Below are positions 27,101 to 34,056 of a stretch of 64,000 nt of DNA, piece by piece; positions within the stretch are counted from its first letter, which is position 1; each line of letters begins with the position of its first letter. Below the pieces are notes generated by a model. That model was not told the DNA's origin and made no database searches. It worked only from the letters and a program-made list of their open reading frames with translations. Location of the stretch: contig JAWKRR010000028.1 in the NCBI GenBank assembly GCA_041389525.1, forward strand, positions 1-64,000. Direction: 5' to 3'. The DNA is from JACKFB01 sp041389525. GTDB lineage: Bacteria > Myxococcota_A > UBA9042 > PHBI01 > JACKFB01. A program made the translations under genes and the position numbers.

Positions 27101-28558
27101 GGCGGCGCCTGTGTCGGGACGGCGCTGGACTGCTCGAGCCTCGATGGCCCTTGCGCCACCGGGGTCTGCGACCCGGCCGAGTCCGAGTGCGTGGTGAAAG
27201 CCGCCAACGAGGGGGCCGTCTGCGGCAGCGCGGACACCTGCGGGACGCTGACCTGTTCGGGCGCGGAGTGCCTGGCCGGGGCGGTGGACTGCTCGGCCTT
27301 CGACATCCCGCCCTGCCTCGCCGGCCAGTGCAACCCGGCCAGCGGGCTCTGCCAGCCGGTCCCCACGGCCGAGGGGCAGGCCTGCGACGACCAGAAGGCC
27401 TGCACCAGCGGCGAGGTGTGCGCGGGCGGGCTCTGCAAGAACGGCGTGGCGAAGAGCTGCGCGGCCGGCAACACCGCGTGCAGCGTCAGCTTCTGCGACC
27501 CCAGCACCGGCCAGTGCAAGGTCGCGGCGATCAACGACAGCGGCGCCTGCGACGACGGCGACCCCTGCACCACCGGCGACAGCTGCCAGATCGGCGCATG
27601 TGTGGGCGGAGATCCGGTCGACTGCTCAGGCGCCGGCCCACCCTGCGACGGGTTCAGCTGTGACCCCGCGACCGGTCTGTGCACCGTCCCCGCGCCTTCG
27701 CCGGACGGCGCGTCCTGCGACGACGGGCTGGTCTGTAACGGCACCGACACCTGCCTCGGCGCGGTCTGCCAGACCGGCGCGGCGCCGACCTGTGCCGAGC
27801 TCAACGCCGTCTGCGTGCTCGGGGTCTGCGACGAGCTCAGCGGCGGCTGCGTCGAGGCCGTCGCCGACGGCGAGGCCTGCCAGCCCGCGGGAGCGGGCCA
27901 ATCTTGCATGGCCGGCACCTGCGCCGACGCGGTGTGCGTGGCCGAGCCCGTCGAGGGGTGTAGCCCCGAGGACGCGACGCTGCTCTGCGAGCTCAGCGGC
28001 GCCCAAGGCGACATGCTGCACTGCGACATCACGGCGGTGCGTACCTGCGGCGCCGTCCCACCGGCGGCCAGCGTGCGCTGGACCATCCGCTGGGACCCTG
28101 CGGTCACGCGGCTGCTCTACTACACCGACCGAGACCAGGACCCGCTGACTTCGCCGCCCGCCTACAGCTACCCGGCCTACGCGCCCGGGACTGGGGTCGG
28201 CGCCGCCGACTACGCACCGACCGCGGACGGCCCCACGGCGAAGCACGCGGTGACCGTGACCCCGAGCCAGGATTTCACGGCCTGGAACGGCGAGATGACG
28301 TTGGCGATCACCGACTCGACGCCGCCCGCGGACCCCATCGCCGACGGCGCCCTGGGCAGCGGCGGGAGCCTCGACCCCTCCGCCACCGTGCTTGTCATGC
28401 GCGCGCATTTCGAGCTGCTGACCGCGTCGCCGCTGGCCACGCCCTCTTCGGTTCATCTCACCGACCTGCTCGCCAGCGACCTCGACGGCGTCCCCTTCGC
28501 GGCGCGCCTGGAGTCGGGCGTGCTGCTCTTGGACTACCCGCAGTCGGTCTGCCCCTGA
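24155..28558 (+). CDS. giant Cys-rich repeat lipoprotein
   Basis: This is a 1467-residue protein. The lipoprotein signal ends at FQAC (Cys23), followed by a short Gly/Ser/Asp linker. Residues about 55-1300 consist of about thirty units of roughly 35-45 residues built on Cys-dense patterns such as CDDGDPCTTGDSC, CNDGDPCNGIETC and CSSLDGPC. These are extracellular, probably Ca-binding (Asp/Asn-rich) and disulfide-linked. The last 130 residues lack Cys except near the ends and form a beta-sandwich-like domain (VRWTIRWDPAVTRLLYY) that could resemble cohesin. The gene begins 171 bases after the radical SAM operon and is followed by a strong hairpin at 28568-28592. Possible adhesin or surface structural protein. 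Confidence 0.85.
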   Translation: MKATIPFCAWAAAALALALFQACGGGGSSEADADISTPDIPAEVATDNGGELDAPVEVDGGCVDASDCLEGLAPCQTATCEAGACVVTTEADGQPCDDGDPCTTGDSCAAGVCANGEATDCDDGEFCTVDSCGEEGCVHLPASGPCDDGDICTSVDVCRADGTCGGQPRDCSGLDGPCTVGDCDGETGDCKASTLPDATACDDGDLCTSGEVCTAGACVGTPTDCSSLDGPCFAGVCDLESGVCISEVRPNGHLCDDGNPCSAGDRCVAGQCTAKGPVICNDGDPCNGIETCDSGDGGCKPGKALVCDDGNPCNGVETCNPVTAACQGGFPPFCDDGDACNGLETCDPATGSCKGGADAGCDDGNPCNGQETCDAVLGCLKGKAQKCDDLNPCTLDTCDAVTGCVHTLNPACGCATTADCASKDTPGSCDGTLVCISGLCQVDPTTVVPCNTTGDSACEKTVCNGSTGICEVQSENGLACSDGNPCTSQDTCSEGVCVGKAKSCANLDSACTIGVCQGASGACVSMPRNEGASCSDSNLCTTAETCQAGVCVGKAVDCSSMNGACTAGKCDPASGACVEIAANGGAACDTGDICAVGGKCSAGVCLGSAKDCSAKSGPCSVGSCDAVLGCVAVPLANGKKCSDGNACTVADVCAAGECVGAPADCSVLDSACREGYCDPVAGSCKSKAANGGAFCKSDTPCGGTGTCVAGACDATPVDCTSLTGPCRTGTCDELSGTCVAVPDNEGSGCNDGRACTTTDKCSGGICVGSGADCSGLDGPCVIGVCSDAGGCVAAPAPAGLSCDDGDACTVADACGASGCEGTPRTCKGSDACHSASCDPADGSCVNVAANDGAPCGAGNLCIEGGVCAGGTCAGDQPDCSDLAPGPCQVASCDAAFGSCKLSDLPNGTACDPGNPCAVSGSCSEGLCLAVLKDCSGAGSPDACLIGTCVGTTGACIGVPASAGAACNDSDPCTVDDACVGGVGGACVGTALDCSSLDGPCATGVCDPAESECVVKAANEGAVCGSADTCGTLTCSGAECLAGAVDCSAFDIPPCLAGQCNPASGLCQPVPTAEGQACDDQKACTSGEVCAGGLCKNGVAKSCAAGNTACSVSFCDPSTGQCKVAAINDSGACDDGDPCTTGDSCQIGACVGGDPVDCSGAGPPCDGFSCDPATGLCTVPAPSPDGASCDDGLVCNGTDTCLGAVCQTGAAPTCAELNAVCVLGVCDELSGGCVEAVADGEACQPAGAGQSCMAGTCADAVCVAEPVEGCSPEDATLLCELSGAQGDMLHCDITAVRTCGAVPPAASVRWTIRWDPAVTRLLYYTDRDQDPLTSPPAYSYPAYAPGTGVGAADYAPTADGPTAKHAVTVTPSQDFTAWNGEMTLAITDSTPPADPIADGALGSGGSLDPSATVLVMRAHFELLTASPLATPSSVHLTDLLASDLDGVPFAARLESGVLLLDYPQSVCP

Positions 28559-28567
28559 CCCGCGTGC

Positions 28568-28592
28568 GGGCGCCGCTGTGCCGGCGGCGCCC
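28568..28592. terminator. GC-rich hairpin between convergent genes
   Basis: A perfect 9-base-pair stem (GGGCGCCGC with its complement) encloses the loop TGTGCCG. It lies 9 bases after the stop of the Cys-rich lipoprotein gene and 8 bases before the stop of the convergent MerR-like gene. It is well placed to end transcription from both sides. No U-run is present. Confidence 0.75.
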
Positions 28593-28600
28593 AGCGCGTC

Positions 28601-29362
28601 TCAGCCCTCGTCGCCGTCGTTGCCGGGCCCTTTGCGGCCGCGGGTGCGCGTGTGGACGCGGCTGCGGCGGGCCGTACGAGGCGCGGGCGCTGGCCTCGCA
28701 CGCTCGATGCGCGCCAGCCGCTTCCGATACGCCGTCAGCAGCTTTTCCCAGCGACGCGAAGCGCGGCTGATGCGCTCCAAGCGGTCGCTCAGCTCGGCCA
28801 CCGCCGCCGCCGCCGCGTCGATGGCGCCGCCCTCGTGCACGACGGGCGAGCCGGAATCCCGGGGCTCGTCGAGGGACCGCATCATCGCGACGTAGCTGGG
28901 GAGCTGCACCTCGTCCACGCCCAGCGCGATGAGGTCCTCGAGCAGCCGCACCCGCTCGACCGCGGCCGGCGCGAAGTGCATCCCGTCGCCGTCGCTCACG
29001 AGGTCGGGCTCGATGATGCCGCTCTCAAGCCAGGCGGTCAGCCGCTCCAGCGGTGCCCCGCAGGCGCGCGCCAGCTCGTCGAGACGCAGATAGGTGGGCG
29101 GCCGCCGAAAGAGCCGCCGCCGCTGCCGAGGCAGCCCCACGCGGCTGGCGATCGCCGCGATATCCTTGAGCTGGTAGCCCAGCTCGACCAACTCGAGGAC
29201 CTTCTCGAGCTCCTCGCGCGACTCCGCACTGTACAGCGGTCGCCCGGCGGCGTTTCGCGCCACCACGCGCAAGAGCCCCAGCCGCTCCATCTCGGAGACG
29301 AAGGCCGGCTGGGGTTCAAGACCCGCGAAGAGCTGTTCCCACGTGAGCGTCTCGCGCGGCAC
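28601..29362 (-). CDS. MerR-like regulator with two helix-turn-helix regions
   Basis: This is a 253-residue protein that starts at a GTG, 8 bases after the NYN gene. A first MerR-like winged HTH covers residues about 10-75 (RLGLLRVVARNAAGRPLYSA, then a VLELVELGYQLKDIAAIA helix). A second HTH-like unit covers about 88-150 (YLRLDELARACGAPLERLTA, then VRLLEDLIALGVDEVQLPSY). A helical segment and an Arg/Lys-rich basic tail (RTARRSRVHTRTRGRKG) follow. DNA binding is likely. No effector-binding Cys cluster is seen. Placed right after the NYN nuclease gene, the two are likely co-transcribed. The 28568-28592 hairpin follows it. Confidence 0.75.
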   Translation of the reverse strand: MPRETLTWEQLFAGLEPQPAFVSEMERLGLLRVVARNAAGRPLYSAESREELEKVLELVELGYQLKDIAAIASRVGLPRQRRRLFRRPPTYLRLDELARACGAPLERLTAWLESGIIEPDLVSDGDGMHFAPAAVERVRLLEDLIALGVDEVQLPSYVAMMRSLDEPRDSGSPVVHEGGAIDAAAAAVAELSDRLERISRASRRWEKLLTAYRKRLARIERARPAPAPRTARRSRVHTRTRGRKGPGNDGDEG

Positions 29363-29370
29363 GTGCTAAC

Positions 29371-31131
29371 TCAGTCCTTTGCGCTGTCGGCCGCGGGGCG
29401 CTTCCGTCGCGCTCGACTCGGCGCCGCCTTGGCCGCCTTGCCGTCATCGGCCTTGGCGCTGGGCTTCGCCTTCGCCTCGGCGGCGGGCTTGGCCTTGGGC
29501 TTGGCGCTGGCCTTCGCGTCCTTGCCCGCGCTGGCCTTGGCCGTGTCGTCGGTGGCGCTCTTGGCCGCCGGCTTGGCCTTCTCCGGCGCCTTCGCCTTGC
29601 TCGCCGACTTCGAGGACCGCCCGCGGCGCCCACCCTTGGGCTTCTCCTCGGCCGGGCTCGCCTTCGCCTCGGCCGCCGGGGCCTTCTTCTCGGCGGGCTT
29701 CGCGTCGTCGGCTTGCGGCTGCTGCGGGGGCTTGGCCTCGGCCTTCGCGGCCTCCTTCGGCGGGGCCTTCGCCTCGACTGCAGGCGCCGCCGCCTTCTCG
29801 GCGACCGGGACCAAGGGCTTGACGGAGCCGCGGGCGTTGCGGCGCTGGGCCCGCGAGCGCGACGGCTTCGGAGCCTCGTCGGGGGCCGCGTCGGCGCCCT
29901 TCGGGGGCCTCGCCTCGGCGGCCGGCTTGGCCTCCGCGGGCTTGGCGTCGCTCTGCTTGGCCTTGGCCACCGGGGCCTCGGCATCTGCCTCGTCCGGCCC
30001 CTGCTCGCGCTGGGACGGCCGGGTTTCGGGCGGCCTGCCCTGCGACGACTTCGCCGCGGGGGCCGGCTTATCGCCACCACGTCGCTCGTCGACGACCGCC
30101 CTCACACGGTTGCGGTCGCGCTCGACCTCCACCACGGTCGGGAAGGTCTTGAGGAAGCGCGTGAAGGTCCGAAAACCGAGCGCCATCTCATCGAAATCGG
30201 GCGCCACCTCGCCCAGGGCGTCCTTCAGACGCGCCAGGCTCACCGGCTCGCCGTCGGGGCTCGCCAGGAGGATGGCCCGCCGCACGTGCTCGGCGGCCTC
30301 GGCCTCGATCTCGGGTGCCAGCACCGGGGGTTTGGCGGGCGTCGCCTCGACCTGGCGGGACTGAGGGCCACCGTTCGGCGACGCCGACGCGCCGGTCACC
30401 TGGACCATCCCGCCGTCGAGAAGCTCGACCAGGTGGTCGAAGTTCCGCAAGAAGCGCGTGAACGACGAGGCGCCGTAGTTGCGCTCGGAGAAGGTCGGAT
30501 CCTGCTTCCGCATGCGATCCTTGATGACGCTGGCCCGAAAGCGCGGACCGTGTTGGTCGACGCAGACCTGCACCGCGCGCCGTACGCGCTCCTCGGCCTC
30601 CTCCATCGAGACGCCCTGGACGCGCTGTCCCACCAAGCTCTCGTAGAAGATGAACTCGTGGCAGATCTTGACCAGGATGTCGCTGGCCGCGGACTTCGCC
30701 GAGATGCCGACGACCCGCTTGCCGTGGTCGCGCAGCCGGTGGGCCAGCACGCCGAAGTCCGAGTCACCGCTGGCGATGACGAAGGTGTCGATGTGCGGTC
30801 GCGTGAAGAGGATCTCCATCGCGTCCACGCAGATGGCCGTGTCGGTGCGGTTCTTGTCGCCGATGCCGTAGCTGGGCAAGAACACCATCGCCACGCCCTG
30901 CTCCAGGAACTGGCGCTGGTAGCGGCGGTACCGACCCCAGTCGGCGTAGGCGCGGCGGACCATGACGTCGCCGCGTTCGTTGAGGGCGTCGATGACCGTG
31001 GAGACACGGAACTCGTCTCGAACGCCAAGGACGATGTTTTCAAAATCGAAGAAGACGGCTACGGCGCCCAGGTCATCAGTCGTGTCGACTGAGAGCTGTT
31101 GGGCCCCGACGAACCGTTCGGGGATACGCAT
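29371..31131 (-). CDS. NYN-domain ribonuclease with two LOTUS domains and a histone-H1-like tail
   Basis: This is a 586-residue protein. The NYN (LabA/DUF88-type, PIN-like) domain covers residues about 22-170, with the acidic residues of this fold visible: FFDFEN (Asp29), RTDTAI (Asp97) and SGDSDF (Asp123, Asp125). Two OST-HTH/LOTUS domains follow at about 178-246 and 280-347 (SSFTRFLRNF and RTFTRFLKTF). Residues about 350-586 are low complexity, dominated by Ala, Lys and Pro, as in histone H1 or bacterial nucleoid proteins. NYN-LOTUS architectures are known in RNA-targeting proteins such as MARF1. The tail probably binds nucleic acid. The start at ATG 31131 lies in an AT-richer stretch with no clear ribosome site. 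The upstream 206-base gap shows nothing else certain. Confidence 0.88.
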   Translation of the reverse strand: MRIPERFVGAQQLSVDTTDDLGAVAVFFDFENIVLGVRDEFRVSTVIDALNERGDVMVRRAYADWGRYRRYQRQFLEQGVAMVFLPSYGIGDKNRTDTAICVDAMEILFTRPHIDTFVIASGDSDFGVLAHRLRDHGKRVVGISAKSAASDILVKICHEFIFYESLVGQRVQGVSMEEAEERVRRAVQVCVDQHGPRFRASVIKDRMRKQDPTFSERNYGASSFTRFLRNFDHLVELLDGGMVQVTGASASPNGGPQSRQVEATPAKPPVLAPEIEAEAAEHVRRAILLASPDGEPVSLARLKDALGEVAPDFDEMALGFRTFTRFLKTFPTVVEVERDRNRVRAVVDERRGGDKPAPAAKSSQGRPPETRPSQREQGPDEADAEAPVAKAKQSDAKPAEAKPAAEARPPKGADAAPDEAPKPSRSRAQRRNARGSVKPLVPVAEKAAAPAVEAKAPPKEAAKAEAKPPQQPQADDAKPAEKKAPAAEAKASPAEEKPKGGRRGRSSKSASKAKAPEKAKPAAKSATDDTAKASAGKDAKASAKPKAKPAAEAKAKPSAKADDGKAAKAAPSRARRKRPAADSAKD

Positions 31132-31337
31132 AAATTGTGATCTCTAGAGTGGGGCCGAACTGCGCCGAGACCCTCGCATCACCCGATGCGACGCCCTTTT
31201 GCGCAGTACCGCAGCCTCGTGTGCCCGAGACCTGCGGGAGCTACCGAACCCCTCGCCGGCAGCTACAAATCGTCATCGCTGGGCCTCGAAAAAAGCACCG
31301 CGACTCGAAGGGACACTACAGCGCCCGGTGACTGATG

Positions 31338-32834
31338 TCACGCGGGCAGCTCGCGGCGTCGTAGCTCACGCTTGAGGACCTTGCCTGAAGGCCCGGTCGG
31401 CATGGCGTCGACGAACACGATCGCCACCGGGACCTTGTGCGGTGATAGGCGCTCGGCGGCGAAGGCGATCAGCGCGTCGGCGGTCACGGCGACCACCGGG
31501 TCGACGACGAGCACCGCGACCACCACCTCGCCGAAAAAAGCGTCCGGCCGCCCGATGACCGCGACCTCGCGAACTGCCGGGTGGGTGGCCAGATGCGCCT
31601 CGACCTCGGAGGGGTAGACGTTCTCGCCTCCCCGGATGATGAGGTCGCGCGTGCGGTCGACCACGCGGAGCCGGCCGGCCGCGTCGAGGGCGCCGAGATC
31701 TCCGGTGCGGATGAACCCGTCGGGATCGACCGGCTCGCGGCCGGCCTCGTCTCCCAGATAACCGCTCATTTGGTGGGGGCCCCGCACCCGCACCTCGCCG
31801 ACCGTCCCCGCGGGCACCGGCCTGCCAGCTTCGTCGACCACGCGCAGCTCGACGCCCGGGACCGCGGGACCCACCGAGCCGGCCGTGCGCGCAGCCGGCG
31901 GCGCGTCCACCGTCGAGAAGGTCGCCTCGGTCATCCCGTAGCCCTGCCGGATCTCGGCCCCCAGCCGCTGCTCGGCGGCGTCGAGGATCGCGGGCGCCAG
32001 CGGCGCGCCGGCGCTCAAGCACCAGCGCAGCGACGGCGCGGGAGGTGGCTGGGGCTGCGCCGCCCAGGCGGCGAACATCGTGGGAACCGCGGGCACCCAG
32101 GTGACCGCCTCGTCCCGGATGGTCTGGAGCGAGCGGGACGCCGAAAAGGGCCCGTCAAACACCACGCGGGCGCCGGTCGCCAACCCCATCAACATGACCA
32201 TCCGGATGCCGTAGCTGTGGGTCAGCGGCAGCGTCCCCAGCAGCACATCGTCCGGCCCCAGACGCAGAGTCTGGCTGGCCAGCGTCCGAGTGTGAGCCAG
32301 CAGCGCGCCGTGGCTTATGCGCACGCCCCGGGCGCCGGTGGTGGTGCCCGACGTGAACAAGATCATCGCGTCGGACCCCGCCGAACTCGCCACGATTCCT
32401 TCGATGGGAACTGCGGAATCGGAAGATCCCGCGGCCTCGTGGGGATCGATGGTGAGCCAGCCCCCGCCGTCGGCCGCGGAGCCGCCGGGCGCTGCGAGGA
32501 CGACACCCAGCGCAGCCGTCTTGGCCCGAACGGCGACCTCGGCGCGGGTCGATTTCACAGGCAGCGGCACGACGGTCGCGCCGGCGTAGATCACGCCGAA
32601 CCACGCCGCGACGAAGGCGGCGCTGTTCTCCATCTGAAGCCCCACTCGGGCGCCGGGCCCCACGCCCAGCGCCAGCAAGCGCGCGGCCACGCGCCGGGCG
32701 CCAAGATCAAGGCTGGCCGCCGTGTGGCAGCGCCTGGTGGGCAGCGTCTCGACGACCGCGGGCCGCTCGCCGAAGGACCCGACCGCGTCGCGCAGGAGGC
32801 TACCGACGCTCGTCCGGAGGTCCGGCGCGGTCAG
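31338..32834 (-). CDS. AMP-binding acyl-CoA synthetase, probable CTG start
   Basis: This 498-residue enzyme activates a carboxylic acid as acyl-AMP then acyl-CoA. Seen: the adenylation P-loop ILFTSGTTTGARG, GYGMTEATFS, TGDLGALDAAGRLRVVDRTRD, the hinge RGGENVYPSEVE, and the C-terminal catalytic Lys in PSGKVLKREL. No ATG, GTG or TTG lies near the expected N-terminus. A CTG at 32834 overlaps the upstream stop codon (CTGA) and has GAGGA (32841-32845) 6 bases upstream, so CTG is the likely start. An ATG at 32951 would add 39 residues that are antisense-like and overlap the neighbour. Substrate unknown. It is coupled to the DUF2203 gene. Confidence 0.85.
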   Translation of the reverse strand: MTAPDLRTSVGSLLRDAVGSFGERPAVVETLPTRRCHTAASLDLGARRVAARLLALGVGPGARVGLQMENSAAFVAAWFGVIYAGATVVPLPVKSTRAEVAVRAKTAALGVVLAAPGGSAADGGGWLTIDPHEAAGSSDSAVPIEGIVASSAGSDAMILFTSGTTTGARGVRISHGALLAHTRTLASQTLRLGPDDVLLGTLPLTHSYGIRMVMLMGLATGARVVFDGPFSASRSLQTIRDEAVTWVPAVPTMFAAWAAQPQPPPAPSLRWCLSAGAPLAPAILDAAEQRLGAEIRQGYGMTEATFSTVDAPPAARTAGSVGPAVPGVELRVVDEAGRPVPAGTVGEVRVRGPHQMSGYLGDEAGREPVDPDGFIRTGDLGALDAAGRLRVVDRTRDLIIRGGENVYPSEVEAHLATHPAVREVAVIGRPDAFFGEVVVAVLVVDPVVAVTADALIAFAAERLSPHKVPVAIVFVDAMPTGPSGKVLKRELRRRELPA

Positions 32835-33283
32835 CGCGAGTCCTCGCCGGAGGACTCGAGCTCCACAAGCTCGGCGATGGGCCGCCGCCCGGCGAACCCG
32901 GAGTCCACCTCGTGCCACCACTCCACGCACTTCTCGCCGAACTGCCAGCACAGCAACACGTCGCGGCCGGCGACGCGCGCGTGCCAGTCCACGAGGCCCG
33001 GCTCGAAGCCCTTGAGCACGCAGCCGGCGTCCTCCAGCGCGTCGGACTCTTCGCGGAAGGCCGAGATCAGCGCCATCAGCGCCGCGCGGTCGCTGACGAC
33101 CGAGCGCGACGCGCCCTCGACGTTGAGCGGGAAGTCATCGCCCACCGGGGCGAAACCCGCGGCCTCCAGGCGCGTGTAAACGCCGCGCATCTGGATCCGG
33201 AGCTGGATGAGGCGCTCGAACGCGGCGGTGACCCGCGGCACCATCCGATCGGCCTCGTCGAGGGTGAAATATCGCGTCGCCAT
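32831..33283 (-). CDS. DUF2203-family protein
   Basis: This is a 150-residue soluble protein starting at an ATG with GGAGG 4 bases upstream. It matches the DUF2203 pattern: N-terminal RYFTLDEADRMVPRV, a long amphipathic helix with LIQLRIQMRGVY, the GCVLKGFEPGLVDW segment and the C-terminal VLLCWQFGEKCVEWWHEVD. No function is established for the family. It precedes, and overlaps by 4 bases, an acyl-CoA synthetase gene, and the two are probably co-translated. A longer reading to 33409 is not supported. Confidence 0.87.
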   Translation of the reverse strand: MATRYFTLDEADRMVPRVTAAFERLIQLRIQMRGVYTRLEAAGFAPVGDDFPLNVEGASRSVVSDRAALMALISAFREESDALEDAGCVLKGFEPGLVDWHARVAGRDVLLCWQFGEKCVEWWHEVDSGFAGRRPIAELVELESSGEDSR

Positions 33284-33390
33284 TGGACCTCCGAGTGGCG
33301 CAGGTTGCCACGAAAGGCCGGAGCCAGCCAAGGAAGAGACGCCCCGCTCTGGACTTGCGCGGGCCAGCGCTCCGTGGGCACTGTGCGCCC

Positions 33391-34056
33391 ATGTCTCGCC
33401 CCATCGCATACCTCCACGGCTTCGCGTCCAGCCCCTCGTCGACCAAGGGCCAGCGCCTCGCCCGCGACCTCTCGGCGCGCGGCCTCACCCTGCACCGGCC
33501 CGATCTGGCCCAGCCCGACTTCGCTCACCTCACCATCTCGGCGAGCCTCGAGGTGCTGGACCAGCTGGACGCCGACCACGGCGGCGGCGCGCGCTGGTGC
33601 CTCGTGGGCTCGAGCTTGGGCGGCTATCTCGCCGCGCGCTGGGCCGAGCTGAACCCGACCCGGGTCGACCGGCTGGTCCTGCTCTGCCCGGCCTTCAACA
33701 TGAACGAGTGGTGGCCGCGCGTCGTGGGCTCCGATGGCATGGCGCGCTGGCGCGCTCACGGCCGCCTGGCGCTCCCCGACGCCCACGGCGTGCTGACCCC
33801 CGTGCACTGGCGCTTCATCGAGGACGCCTTGACCCACCCGGCCTTCCCCGAGGTGCCCTGCCCCACCCTGATCCTGCATGGGCGCAGCGACGCGACGATC
33901 CCGGTGAACAGCTCGGTGTCCTATGGCGAATCGCGCCCTCTGGTGCGGGTCCGTACCCTCGACGACGACCACGCGATGACCGCGTCCCTGGACCTGATCA
34001 GCGACGCCGTCGTTTCGGAGTTCGAGCTGGGCGCTCCTCTTCCGGAAGCTCCTTGA
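33391..34056 (+). CDS. small alpha/beta-hydrolase (YqiA/UPF0227-like esterase)
   Basis: This is a 221-residue protein. It opens with the oxyanion region YLHGFASSPSSTKG and carries the nucleophile elbow GSSLGG (Ser75). The acid lies in ILHGRSDATIPV (Asp in GRSD) and the His in DDDHAM. Size and motif order match YqiA-type esterases and short-chain thioesterases. No signal peptide is seen. The last 59 bases overlap the 3' end of the convergent lytic transglycosylase gene. The substrate is unknown. Confidence 0.85.
   Translation: MSRPIAYLHGFASSPSSTKGQRLARDLSARGLTLHRPDLAQPDFAHLTISASLEVLDQLDADHGGGARWCLVGSSLGGYLAARWAELNPTRVDRLVLLCPAFNMNEWWPRVVGSDGMARWRAHGRLALPDAHGVLTPVHWRFIEDALTHPAFPEVPCPTLILHGRSDATIPVNSSVSYGESRPLVRVRTLDDDHAMTASLDLISDAVVSEFELGAPLPEAP

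Noticed and set aside
24400..28000. CRISPR-like regular repeats
   Set aside because: The repeats are coding, vary in length and sequence and have no unique spacers; they encode Cys-rich protein units.
25792..28107. 771-codon minus-strand Ser/Pro/Gln-rich frame
   Set aside because: It is the antisense of the repetitive Cys-rich lipoprotein; its apparent repeats mirror the repeats of the real gene.
31137..31331. Possible 64-codon plus-strand gene in the gap after the NYN gene
   Set aside because: No ribosome site, no recognisable features and an amino acid mix typical of non-coding DNA.
32835..32951. ATG-started N-terminal extension of the acyl-CoA synthetase
   Set aside because: It would lie wholly inside the DUF2203 gene in another frame, is Arg/Ala-rich, and adds residues absent from the adenylation domain.
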